Below, piece after piece: positions 25,897 through 33,971 of a stretch of DNA of 64,000 nucleotides (position 1 is its first letter; each line of letters begins with the position of its first letter). The translations under genes were made by a program, and so were the position numbers. The DNA is taken from positions 7,973 to 71,972 of the forward strand of contig CAZEUR010000001.1 of the NCBI GenBank assembly GCA_964515175.1, given 5' to 3'. Source of the DNA: CAIWGV01 sp964515175 (GTDB lineage Bacteria > Pseudomonadota > Alphaproteobacteria > UBA7879 > UBA5542). Under the pieces are notes generated by a model that saw only the letters and a list, made by a program, of their open reading frames with translations, ran no database searches and had not been told where the DNA came from.

Positions 25897-25945
25897 CTAA
25901 TTAGGTATGGAAAAACCTGATTTTAACGAACATAGGGTGATGAAT

Positions 25946-27871
25946 ATGAGCAAAGTAATTGGAATCGACTTAGGAACGACAAACTCTTGTGTGTCCGTGA
26001 TGGAGGGTAAGACCCCGCGGGTTATTGAGAATGCGGAAGGGATGCGTACAACACCTTCCATGGTTGCTTTTACAAAGGATGGTGAAAAACTTGTGGGACA
26101 GGCCGCTAAGCGTCAGGCGGTGACGAACCCAGAAGACACTTTCTTTGCTATTAAACGTCTCATTGGACGTCGATATGATGATCCTCTAACAAAAAAAGAT
26201 AAGGAACTAGTGCCTTACAAGATTGTAGAAGGCAAAAATGGAGACGCATGGGTGGAAGCTCGTGGTGAAAAATATAGCCCGAGCCAAATTAGTGCTTTTA
26301 TTTTGCAGAAGATGAAAGAAACGGCGGAAGCTTTCTTGGGAACCACGGTGACAAAAGCGGTCATTACAGTGCCCGCGTACTTCAACGATGCTCAGCGCCA
26401 GGCTACAAAAGATGCAGGTAAAATTGCAGGCCTTGATGTGCTGCGAATTATTAATGAACCTACGGCAGCGGCTTTGGCTTACGGATTTGATAAGAAAAAA
26501 GCTGGCACTGTTGCGGTTTATGACCTCGGTGGAGGAACTTTTGATGTGTCCGTTTTGGAAATCGGAGAAGGGGTCTTTGAAGTCAAATCTACCAATGGAG
26601 ATACCTTCTTAGGGGGGGAAGACTTTGATAACCGGATTTTGGACTATCTTGCGGAGGAATTTACGAAGGAAACAGGTATTGATCTTCGTAAGGACAATAT
26701 GGCCCTGCAGCGTCTCAAGGAAGCAGCGGAAAAAGCCAAGATTGAGCTTTCCAGTAGTGTGCAAACAGATATTAATCTGCCCTTCATTACGGCGGATGCC
26801 TCTGGCCCTAAGCATTTGAATATTAAACTGACTCGGTCAAAATTGGAGTCTTTGGTGGCAGATCTTATTGACCGCACTATGGAACCATGTAAGAAAGCTT
26901 TAAAAGATGCAGGTCTTAAGGCATCTGATATTGAAGAAGTTATTTTGGTGGGGGGAATGACTCGTATGCCCCGTGTGATTGAAAAGGTAAAGGAATTCTT
27001 TGGAAAAGAACCTCATCGCGGTGTAAATCCCGATGAGGTGGTGGCCATGGGTGCTGCTATTCAGGGAGGAGTTCTGCAAGGCGACGTGAAGGATGTGTTG
27101 CTTTTGGACGTGACACCTTTGTCTTTGGGAATTGAGACTTTAGGGGGCGTTTTTACGAAGCTTATTGAGCGAAACACGACTATTCCGACCAAAAAAAGCC
27201 AGATCTTTTCAACAGCAGAAGATAACCAGACAGCGGTGACTATCCGGGTGTTCCAGGGGGAGCGGGAAATGGCGGCACATAACAAGATGCTGGGCCAGTT
27301 TAATCTGGAAAACATTCCCTCGGCGCCACGTGGCATGCCGCAGATCGAAGTAACCTTTGACATTGATGCCAATGGGATTGTTAACGTGTCTGCAAAAGAT
27401 AAGGCTACCGGAAAAGAGCAGCAGATCCAGATTCAGGCATCTGGAGGTCTTTCTGATCAGGACATTGAAAAAATGGTGAAAGATGCGGAAGAAAATGCAG
27501 AAGCGGATAAAAAAGCTCGTGAGTTGGTGGAAGCTAGAAACCAAGGGGAGAGCCTCTTACACTCAACAGAGAAGCAGCTGAAGGAGCATGGTGATAAGAT
27601 TTCTGCGACAGAAAAATCAGCGATTGAAGAGGGGTTAGAAGCTTTGAAGTCTTCTCTTCAAGGGGAAGATGCGGAAGATATTAAGGCAAAGACCGATGCT
27701 TTGGTGCAATCGGCCATGAAGTTGGGCGAAGCCATGTACAAAGATATGCAAGAAAAGAGTGCAGCCTCTGGAGACTCTTCTGCAACAGAGAAAGAAGATG
27801 ACTCTAAGATCATGGACGCTGACTTCGAAGAGGTTGATGATAAAGACAATAAAGATAAAGAAGACAAATAA
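25946..27871 (+). CDS. dnaK: Molecular chaperone DnaK (Hsp70)
   Basis: 641 residues from the ATG at 25946, which is preceded by AGGGTG. An upstream in-frame ATG at 25907 would add 13 residues not found in the family and would be nearly leaderless. The ATPase domain begins SKVIGIDLGTTNSCVSVMEG and includes VYDLGGGTFDVSVLE and EVILVGGMTRMPRV. The substrate-binding domain follows (LLDVTPLSLGIETLGGV), then a helical lid and an acidic tail. It folds and protects cytosolic proteins with DnaJ and GrpE. dnaJ lies nine bases downstream. The CIRCE-like operator points to heat-inducible control by HrcA. Confidence 0.98.
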   Translation: MSKVIGIDLGTTNSCVSVMEGKTPRVIENAEGMRTTPSMVAFTKDGEKLVGQAAKRQAVTNPEDTFFAIKRLIGRRYDDPLTKKDKELVPYKIVEGKNGDAWVEARGEKYSPSQISAFILQKMKETAEAFLGTTVTKAVITVPAYFNDAQRQATKDAGKIAGLDVLRIINEPTAAALAYGFDKKKAGTVAVYDLGGGTFDVSVLEIGEGVFEVKSTNGDTFLGGEDFDNRILDYLAEEFTKETGIDLRKDNMALQRLKEAAEKAKIELSSSVQTDINLPFITADASGPKHLNIKLTRSKLESLVADLIDRTMEPCKKALKDAGLKASDIEEVILVGGMTRMPRVIEKVKEFFGKEPHRGVNPDEVVAMGAAIQGGVLQGDVKDVLLLDVTPLSLGIETLGGVFTKLIERNTTIPTKKSQIFSTAEDNQTAVTIRVFQGEREMAAHNKMLGQFNLENIPSAPRGMPQIEVTFDIDANGIVNVSAKDKATGKEQQIQIQASGGLSDQDIEKMVKDAEENAEADKKARELVEARNQGESLLHSTEKQLKEHGDKISATEKSAIEEGLEALKSSLQGEDAEDIKAKTDALVQSAMKLGEAMYKDMQEKSAASGDSSATEKEDDSKIMDADFEEVDDKDNKDKEDK

Positions 27872-27880
27872 AGAGAGCCT

Positions 27881-29044
27881 ATGGCACGAGATTATTACGA
27901 AATTTTAGGGGTGAGCAAAGGGGCTTCTGCTCAGGAGATTAAGTCTGCTTATCGCAAGAAAGCCATGGAGTATCACCCCGATCGTAATAAAGGGGACAAA
28001 GCCACCGAGGAGAAATTCAAGGAAGTGGCTCAAGCCTATGAGGTTTTGAGTGACGACCAAAAACGGGCAGCTTACGATCAGTATGGCCATGCAGCTTTCT
28101 CGGGAGGTGCCGGTGGCGCGGGACCGGGGGGCGGCTTTGGTGGGGCCGGAGGATTTGGAGGATTTGATTTCTCTCAAGGTGGTTTTGGTGGTTTCTCTGA
28201 TATCTTTGAAAGTGTCTTTACAGGGGCTGGAGGGCAACGGGAACCCCAGTCTTTTGAAGGGGAAAATCTTCGCTGCAATTTAGAAATTACCCTTGAGGAA
28301 GCTTTCCAAGGAACCACCAAACAGATCCGCATTACCAAAATGGATGCCTGCTCTACCTGTAAGGGATCAGGAGCCGCCAAAGGTACTCATCCTGTAACTT
28401 GCACGGCCTGTAAAGGCACGGGACATATTCGCACCCAACAAGGGTTCTTTATGATGGAGCGCACATGCCCTACGTGTAATGGACACGGAAAAATCATTAA
28501 AGATCCTTGCTCTTCATGTCATGGCCGGGGCCAGGTTAAGGTTACAAAAACTCTGGACATTACGGTTCCACCTGGTGTTGAAGAAGGCGTTCAAATTCGA
28601 CTCAAAGGCGAGGGGAATGCCGGCATGTATGGGGCCTCAGCCGGTGATTTATATGCGTTCGTGCATATTAAACCTCATGAGCTCTTTGTGCGGCAAGGAG
28701 CGGATCTTTTGTGTAAAGTGCCTATTTCCATGATTATGGCGACCATGGGAGGATCCATTGATTTGCCTACCATTGAAGGCAAACAAGTCACGCTAAAAAT
28801 TCCCGCAGGGACTCAGCCAGGTGATAAATTCCGCCTGAAGGATAAAGGCATGAATATTTATCGGAGGTCGTCGCGCGGCGATATGTATGTGGAAGTGCGC
28901 GTTGAGATTCCAAAAAATCTATCTAAATCCCAACAAGAACTTTTGAAAGATTTTGATAAGGCAATTACGTCTAATAAAAACCAACCAGACTCCTTTAACT
29001 TTTTCAAAAAGATGAAGAAGTTTATGGGGGATGGCGAGAAGTAG
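27881..29044 (+). CDS. dnaJ: Co-chaperone DnaJ (Hsp40)
   Basis: 387 residues with all class A domains: a J domain with HPD in MEYHPDRNKG, a Gly/Phe-rich linker (about residues 75-110) and a zinc-finger domain. The zinc domain has four CxxCxGxG-type repeats (CSTCKGSG, CTACKGTG, CPTCNGHG, CSSCHGRG). The C-terminal substrate-binding part contains VPPGVEEGVQIRLKGEGNAG. It stimulates the DnaK ATPase and hands over clients. It is co-transcribed with dnaK nine bases upstream, and an AGAGAG site precedes the ATG. Confidence 0.98.
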   Translation: MARDYYEILGVSKGASAQEIKSAYRKKAMEYHPDRNKGDKATEEKFKEVAQAYEVLSDDQKRAAYDQYGHAAFSGGAGGAGPGGGFGGAGGFGGFDFSQGGFGGFSDIFESVFTGAGGQREPQSFEGENLRCNLEITLEEAFQGTTKQIRITKMDACSTCKGSGAAKGTHPVTCTACKGTGHIRTQQGFFMMERTCPTCNGHGKIIKDPCSSCHGRGQVKVTKTLDITVPPGVEEGVQIRLKGEGNAGMYGASAGDLYAFVHIKPHELFVRQGADLLCKVPISMIMATMGGSIDLPTIEGKQVTLKIPAGTQPGDKFRLKDKGMNIYRRSSRGDMYVEVRVEIPKNLSKSQQELLKDFDKAITSNKNQPDSFNFFKKMKKFMGDGEK

Positions 29045-29145
29045 CCTATAGCACAGATCGTAATGGGGCACTTTAGGAAGCTCTTCTGCTCAGGATTCTG
29101 TAATTAATTTAGATGGGCTTTTCTATTCTTCTAATTTTTCCAAAA

Positions 29146-29180
29146 TAAAAAGGGCCTTGCTTTGCAGCAAGACCCCTTCT
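29146..29180 (-). terminator. Rho-independent terminator between converging genes
   Basis: CTTGC (29156-29160) pairs with GCAAG (29167-29171), extended past one mismatch by GGG/CCC. On the minus strand the hairpin is followed by TTTTTATTTT, closing the 29.2-30.9 kb gene. It may also stop dnaJ readthrough. Confidence 0.8.
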
Positions 29181-29199
29181 TAAAATCAACTAAATATTT

Positions 29200-30885
29200 T
29201 TAGTTGCCGGCTTCCACCATAGTTTTAATTTGAACAGGAGAAAGGTGACCTTCTTGCCAGGTTGGAGCAATCGTGATGTTAGCTAGATCTCTGCCTTCTG
29301 CTGAGAAAGTAGCTTTAGCCATATCTCCATGACTTGCAAAGAACTTAGAACGCGGCATTTTTTCTCCCGAAGCGAGAACTGGCTCTGCTAATCCAACAGC
29401 GGCTGCCACTCGAGCTGCTAGAAGATCTTCTCGTACGAACACGAACCGAGTAGACTCATCAACGTCAACAATATCTCCTATGACTGTTGAAGTAACCAGA
29501 TCTTTCCATCCCTTAAACTCAATTCGGTAGAGTAAGCTCTCAGTTTCTGAAGTGCTTGTTTGACGGCCTTCTTTTGCTACAATCCCTTTTCCATAAGCTG
29601 GCAACACAGCTTCGCCGGGGAATTTTTCCGCAAGGATTTTTGGCATATTTAAAAGAATTCCTCCTTCTGTGAATTGTTCTTCTATAGCAGTGGTTGGCGC
29701 CATTTCGTACTTTTGCACCATTCCCCCAATATAGGCCAACTCGAACGGAGATCCGTCTTCTAGCAAAGGATACCTTGCAGGCTTGCCATCAGGGCCTAGT
29801 TGGTTGCTTTTGCGTTCCATGCGAGAGAACCATCTGACACCCTCTTCATCTGTAACTACCAATTCCATATCAATAGCAGCATTTCTGCCGGGTCTGAAAT
29901 AGAAAGAATTCCCACTCACAACTATCTGTGGGGCATAGGGATTTGAGGTGAAAGGAATGTTGACTCTTGAGTCTACTTCCGTTGTTACTGCTTCATCCGT
30001 AAAAGGATTTGTAGTTAACAAATGCCTATAGGTCAGTCCTTTGTTTTTCAGATACTGCGCGGCCCCTTCACCTCCTGTAGGATCATTTTGTGTTGCAAAA
30101 GGATGGAATTCATACTCTTCTGCCTCGTAACAAGGGTTAATTGCTTGAGAGTCAAAATAAGCTTTTGCCTTTTGATCTACGTCTTTAAAAAACTGTTCAC
30201 GCTCTTCATTCCATTTAGAAGTATCTGCACCATAAGATATAGGGCTCATTCCAATGCGCGGCAAAACATAAGAAGTATAAATTGCGGGGTGATTTGCCAT
30301 TAAGTCTGCAATTGCCTGAGGCACCCTGTCTCCCACTTCTTCATCCCAGTTTACTCCTTCAAAGTCGTGGCTGGCAGCCCGCCGAGGATCGAGAGGACGC
30401 AAGTTTCTCGCATTAGTGATAAGATTACGTTTAGGGTCGCATCCCAATGTGTTGGCATCCCCTCCTAAAGCCATTAAATGCGGGGCAGAAGGAAGAGGTT
30501 GATCTGGTTGCTGAAGTTTAGTTCTAACAGATAGATCACTTGCTATTACTTTAGAAATTTCTGCGTTGCGATCAAAAGAAATGCCAGTTTCTTCGGCTTT
30601 TGTCCGAGCTTTATTCACTATTTCTTCAACCTTTGTTGCATCTATATGATAGGGCATTCCTGTAAAACCAACAACGGTGGTGGCTCCGCTTTCATACTGT
30701 GCCTTTGTGGTTTCCCATTCAACGCGGCTGGTGCTAGTAGTAGTGCGGATGGAGGTGTGGCGTAGGGTGGCGTCATCAAGCACAGCAGCGCTAGCTGCTA
30801 CATTCGCAATAAATGTGCAGGCGACTGCTGCAATAAATCCATTTCTCAAAAGTCGTGTCTTATTCTGTCTTAAAATTTCTTTCAT
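29200..30885 (-). CDS. Secreted hypothetical protein
   Basis: 561 residues with a signal peptide (basic start, then FIAAVACTFIANVAASAA). The mature protein looks globular. It includes GFTGMPYHIDATKVEEIVNKARTKAEETGISFD, a possible beta-rich part around RVNIPFTSNPYAPQIVVSGNSFYFRPGRNAAIDMELVV, and ESLLYRIEFKGWKDLVTSTVIGDIVDV. Two cysteines (LGCDPK and NPCYEAEEYEF) could form a disulfide. No known domain is recognised. AAAGGC precedes the ATG, and a possible promoter lies at 30923-30951. The upstream neighbour on the same strand is another exported orphan. Export to the periplasm or beyond is the only safe statement. Confidence 0.78.
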   Translation of the reverse strand: MKEILRQNKTRLLRNGFIAAVACTFIANVAASAAVLDDATLRHTSIRTTTSTSRVEWETTKAQYESGATTVVGFTGMPYHIDATKVEEIVNKARTKAEETGISFDRNAEISKVIASDLSVRTKLQQPDQPLPSAPHLMALGGDANTLGCDPKRNLITNARNLRPLDPRRAASHDFEGVNWDEEVGDRVPQAIADLMANHPAIYTSYVLPRIGMSPISYGADTSKWNEEREQFFKDVDQKAKAYFDSQAINPCYEAEEYEFHPFATQNDPTGGEGAAQYLKNKGLTYRHLLTTNPFTDEAVTTEVDSRVNIPFTSNPYAPQIVVSGNSFYFRPGRNAAIDMELVVTDEEGVRWFSRMERKSNQLGPDGKPARYPLLEDGSPFELAYIGGMVQKYEMAPTTAIEEQFTEGGILLNMPKILAEKFPGEAVLPAYGKGIVAKEGRQTSTSETESLLYRIEFKGWKDLVTSTVIGDIVDVDESTRFVFVREDLLAARVAAAVGLAEPVLASGEKMPRSKFFASHGDMAKATFSAEGRDLANITIAPTWQEGHLSPVQIKTMVEAGN

Positions 30886-30922
30886 TATTATGCCTTTCCA
30901 TGTTTTTAGAATTACTTTCAGT

Positions 30923-30951
30923 TATGTAATAGAAAATTTATTTATTTGCAA
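30923..30951 (-). promoter_or_regulatory. Possible promoter of the 561-residue secreted protein
   Basis: On the minus strand, TTGCAA (30951-30946) and TACATA (30928-30923) are 17 bases apart and about 40 bases before the ATG. The -10 match is only fair. Confidence 0.4.
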
Positions 30952-31031
30952 TCCTATTCTGTAGGGGTTCGTCACATGTTAATCCCGCCAACTAACAGAT
31001 GACGGAGGATGGGGAGGAGTAGCGATTTCTC

Positions 31032-31544
31032 TCAGGAAGGCGGGCAAGAATTCGGGCGCTGCCTTGTTCTGCCAGGTAGAATATTGATGGAGTCTGATTG
31101 AGATAAGCGAACGAAGATCTGATCGCAAAGAGGGAAACGAGCCTGCCTCACGAGGTGGGAAGAAGCATCTACCTGCATATTTACTTCTACGCTAACCTCT
31201 GTAAGAAAAGACGTTTTGGTGGCCTCATGGAGCATAGAAATTGACCGCATAGAGATGGTAGTTCCTTTTTTTACCTGCTGAGCTGTTTGTATAGAGTGTG
31301 GGGGTAGAAATAAAGGGATAGATTCTTGAAAGAAGGGGATTAATGCTCCATCTTTGTTGAAAAGATTTAGACTATGTTTTGTGAGGGCCTTTCCGTGTTG
31401 GTCGAAGAAGTCAATCTGGCAAGTAACTTTTTTCACAGACTTTCGTGGCATGTCAAACCGAACATCAACTTCTGAGAAGGGGGCAGATTCAGCGGCTTGT
31501 AGAAAAAATCCGAAAATAAAAACAAATATAAAACATTTATTTAT
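31032..31544 (-). CDS. Exported hypothetical protein, probably starting at an ATA codon
   Basis: The first ATG of the frame (31451) gives 139 residues without a signal peptide. The frame, however, stays open for 31 more codons upstream. From an ATA at 31544-31542 they read KCFIFVFIFGFFLQAAESAP after Met-Asn, an ideal signal peptide with a cleavage site near QAAES. AGGAG (minus strand, 31555-31551) lies six bases before this ATA, and no ATG, GTG or TTG is available there. The mature part (VTCQIDFFDQHGKAL, SMRSISMLHEATKTSFLTEVSVEV) is not recognised. Either a true AUA start or an ATG changed by one base explains it. It ends about 145 bp before the next secreted gene. Confidence 0.6.
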   Translation of the reverse strand: MNKCFIFVFIFGFFLQAAESAPFSEVDVRFDMPRKSVKKVTCQIDFFDQHGKALTKHSLNLFNKDGALIPFFQESIPLFLPPHSIQTAQQVKKGTTISMRSISMLHEATKTSFLTEVSVEVNMQVDASSHLVRQARFPLCDQIFVRLSQSDSINILPGRTRQRPNSCPPS

Positions 31545-31593
31545 GAAAAACTCCTAATAATTAATTCCACGAATCTTATAAGAATTAAAATAT

Positions 31594-32301
31594 TTATTCA
31601 ATAAACTTTTGTTTTTTTTCTTTAAAGCCCCGGGCTACCACGTAGACTTCTGCGGACTCTTTGCGGCTGGCAGGGGGTTTGATGTGACTGACGTGGTCAA
31701 AGGATTCTTTTAGGAGGTGGAGGAGTTCTCCCGTGGTGCCGCCCTGCCATACTTTGGCGATGAAGGTGCCGCTGGGAGCAAGTACCTGGAGAGCAAATTC
31801 GAGGGCCATTTCTGTGAGCGCAATAATGCGCAGATGGTCTGTTTGTCTGTGTCCTGTGGAAGAAGGAGCCATGTCGCTTAAGACCACATCTACGGGGCCT
31901 TTCAGGTGCTGTTTTAGAAGGTCGGGAGCTTCCGGCAGACTAAAATCCATTTGAAGCACCAGAGCCCCGGGAATTTCTTCCATGGAGAGAATATCCAAGG
32001 CAATGACTTGAGAGGTTGGATGCGTGGTATCTACTTCTTCTAGGATCACCTGAGTCCATCCCCCGGGGGCGGCACCTAGATCTACTACTCGACATTTTTT
32101 CTTGAGGAATTTAAGTTCTTCGTTGAGCTCTTTAAGCTTGAAGGCAGCCCGGGACCTGTATCCAAGTTTTCGGGCTTGCACCACATAGGGATCGTTAAGT
32201 TGACGCTCTAGCCACAGTTTGGAAGAAAGTTTGCGTCCTTTTTTCTTTTTTAAGCGGACAGCTTCAATGCGGGGCGGAGGCGTGTTGGATTTCTTTGTCA
32301 T
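31594..32301 (-). CDS. rlmE: 23S rRNA 2'-O-ribose U2552 methyltransferase RlmE (FtsJ)
   Basis: A 235-residue Rossmann-fold methyltransferase. Visible motifs are the K in YRSRAAFKLKELNEE, the SAM-binding VVDLGAAPGGWTQVIL, the catalytic Asp in VVLSDMAPSSTGH, and the second Lys in GTFIAKVWQGG. A basic N-terminal extension suits rRNA binding. It methylates the A-loop of 23S rRNA late in 50S assembly. It is transcribed alone on the minus strand between the secreted orphan and rplI. The downstream edge is AT-rich. Confidence 0.95.
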   Translation of the reverse strand: MTKKSNTPPPRIEAVRLKKKKGRKLSSKLWLERQLNDPYVVQARKLGYRSRAAFKLKELNEELKFLKKKCRVVDLGAAPGGWTQVILEEVDTTHPTSQVIALDILSMEEIPGALVLQMDFSLPEAPDLLKQHLKGPVDVVLSDMAPSSTGHRQTDHLRIIALTEMALEFALQVLAPSGTFIAKVWQGGTTGELLHLLKESFDHVSHIKPPASRKESAEVYVVARGFKEKKQKFIE

Positions 32302-32400
32302 TTTTTAAAAGTCCAGCTAAGTAGATATAAGGCCCATCGTATCACAAAACCATCATGCAGAGGAACGGAGTGACGTAGGAATCAAGCCTAAAAAAGCTGG

Positions 32401-32440
32401 GCCACCACGTCACGCTGATAGCGCTCATCGTGGTGACGGC
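32401..32440. repeat. Hairpin-forming intergenic inverted repeat
   Basis: CACCACG at 32403-32409 pairs with CGTGGTG at 32429-32435, with GCC/GGC extending the stem past a bulge. It lies between rplI and rlmE. On neither strand is it followed by a T-run. The nearby GAGGAACGGAGTGACG has the look of dispersed REP-like repeats, but no second copy was found here. Confidence 0.4.
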
Positions 32441-32446
32441 AGAAAA

Positions 32447-33079
32447 CTATTCTGCAGATTCTTCTTTTTTAGCTTTTGTTGCCTTTGGAGCTTTAGCTTG
32501 CCTCTCAGGAGCTACCTCTGTGGAGTCCAGAGAGTCTTCAACAATCGCTTCTGCTGTTGCTAAATCTTCGTGATGCTTCTTTTCAGCCTCAGATTTCCCT
32601 GCAGGTTTTTGAAGAAGACGCTTTGCTTCCTCTAAAGAGGGGGCAATGCTTGCAATGATCTTCAAAGAGACTTCTGGGTGCAATTGCAATGTTACTTCAT
32701 GAACGCCAGATGTCTTGAAAGGGTGTGCCATGCGCACTTGGGTATGGGTAAGAGAAATACCATGGTGCGCTTCTAATTCTTTTGCAATATCCCGAGAGCT
32801 TACTGATCCATAAAGAATACCGCTTTCGCTGGCTTGGCGAACAATGGTTAACTTCACGTTCTCTAACTTCTTTGCGAGACCTTCTGCTTTTGTTTGAAGA
32901 TCGCGACTTTGAGCCTCATACTCAGCCCGTTGGTTTTCAAAAACACTAATGTTTTCATTTGTGGCACGGAGAGCTTTTTTTTGAGGGATCAGGTAGTTAC
33001 GGGCATAGCCGTTCTTTACGGTAACCACATCTCCGAGCTTTCCGAGCTTTTCAATTCTTTCCAATAAAACGATCTTCAT
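32447..33079 (-). CDS. rplI: 50S ribosomal protein L9
   Basis: 210 residues. The N-terminal domain is typical (MKIVLLERIEKLGKLGDVVTVKNGYARNYLIPQKKALRAT). The long connecting helix and the C-terminal domain follow (GILYGSVSSRDIAKEL, then FKTSGVHEVTLQLHPEV). A charged tail rich in Lys, Glu and Ala extends beyond the usual about 150 residues, as in other alphaproteobacteria. It is the last gene of the rpsF-rpsR-rplI operon, 24 bases after rpsR. Confidence 0.97.
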   Translation of the reverse strand: MKIVLLERIEKLGKLGDVVTVKNGYARNYLIPQKKALRATNENISVFENQRAEYEAQSRDLQTKAEGLAKKLENVKLTIVRQASESGILYGSVSSRDIAKELEAHHGISLTHTQVRMAHPFKTSGVHEVTLQLHPEVSLKIIASIAPSLEEAKRLLQKPAGKSEAEKKHHEDLATAEAIVEDSLDSTEVAPERQAKAPKATKAKKEESAE

Positions 33080-33103
33080 AATTCGTCTTCCTTTGATTAA
33101 TTA

Positions 33104-33418
33104 TTAATTAACAACGTAGGGCATAAGAGCTAAGTAACGAGCCCGCTTAATGGCAATGGCCAGTTCTCGTTGAGCTTTGGTTCCCACATAAGTGATGCGA
33201 CGGGGCATAATCCGTCCCCGTTCCGTGAGGAAACGAGAAAGGGTACGCACATCTTTGTAATCCACAGGAATTGCATCAGGGCCACTAAATGGGCACGTAC
33301 GACGCTGGCGGAAAGAAAGCTTTGCAGCTCCTTCTTTTTCAGTAGAGACTGATTTCTCAGCGCCTCCACTGCGAAGGAAAGATTTTCTTACGTTAGGTCT
33401 GGTTTCAGCTTGAATCAT
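33104..33418 (-). CDS. rpsR: 30S ribosomal protein S18
   Basis: 104 residues. The conserved core runs from RRTCPFSGPDAIPVDYKDVRTLSRFLTERGRIMPRRIT to QRELAIAIKRARYLALMPYV. The N-terminal extension (about 30 residues before FRQRRTCPF) is somewhat longer than usual. S18 pairs with S6, encoded 12 bases upstream, on the 30S platform. The gene order rpsF-rpsR-rplI is the standard bacterial operon. Confidence 0.96.
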   Translation of the reverse strand: MIQAETRPNVRKSFLRSGGAEKSVSTEKEGAAKLSFRQRRTCPFSGPDAIPVDYKDVRTLSRFLTERGRIMPRRITYVGTKAQRELAIAIKRARYLALMPYVVN

Positions 33419-33430
33419 GATAAAAATTCC

Positions 33431-33862
33431 TTATGCAATAACTTCATCGGAGATAGCAAGATCTTGCTCGATCCCAGTAGGGGCAAATCCAGCGTCATTA
33501 TAGTCCCGGTCTTTATAGTCTCTGTCACGCTCTTTGTATTTTGCTTGGCGCATCATAGCGGAAGGACCTTCTTCTAGGGCGTCAACTTTTACAATGAGGT
33601 TCCTGAGGACATCTTCGTTAATCCGCATTTGACGGCGAATTTCTTCAATAGCTTTTCCAGGCGCCTTCATGCGAAGCATCACATAATGCCCACGGCGATT
33701 CTTGCGAATAGGATAAGCGAGGTATTTAAGGCCCCAATATTCTGAGTCCCGAACTTCACCATCCAAATCTTTGATGAGTTTCGTATAAGTTTCTGTCAAA
33801 GACTCTACCTGAGATACAGCTAGATCCTGACGCGCGATAAAAACAACTTCGTAAAACGACAT
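33431..33862 (-). CDS. rpsF: 30S ribosomal protein S6
   Basis: 143 residues. The S6 ferredoxin-like fold starts MSFYEVVFIARQDLAVSQVESLTETYTKLI and contains YWGLKYLAYPIRKNRRGHYVMLRMKAP. The C-terminal tail is rich in Lys, Arg, Asp and Tyr (KYKERDRDYKDRDYNDAGF) and is more repetitive than average. It is the first gene of the S6-S18-L9 operon. The 109 bases before it, up to the end of the coiled-coil orphan, presumably hold the promoter, but no strong match to consensus boxes is visible. Confidence 0.96.
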   Translation of the reverse strand: MSFYEVVFIARQDLAVSQVESLTETYTKLIKDLDGEVRDSEYWGLKYLAYPIRKNRRGHYVMLRMKAPGKAIEEIRRQMRINEDVLRNLIVKVDALEEGPSAMMRQAKYKERDRDYKDRDYNDAGFAPTGIEQDLAISDEVIA

Positions 33863-33971
33863 TTTTTACTCCCTATGGCTAAAATAATTACCGACAACAA
33901 AGGCCGGCAAGAAGTAATATTCAACAAACTGAGATCTATATAATGCTTTTTTCCCAAGAATGCAAGTGTTT

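Noticed and set aside
25907..25945. Upstream ATG for DnaK adding 13 residues
   Set aside because: The added residues are not in the family and the ATG would lie only a few bases from the predicted transcription start.
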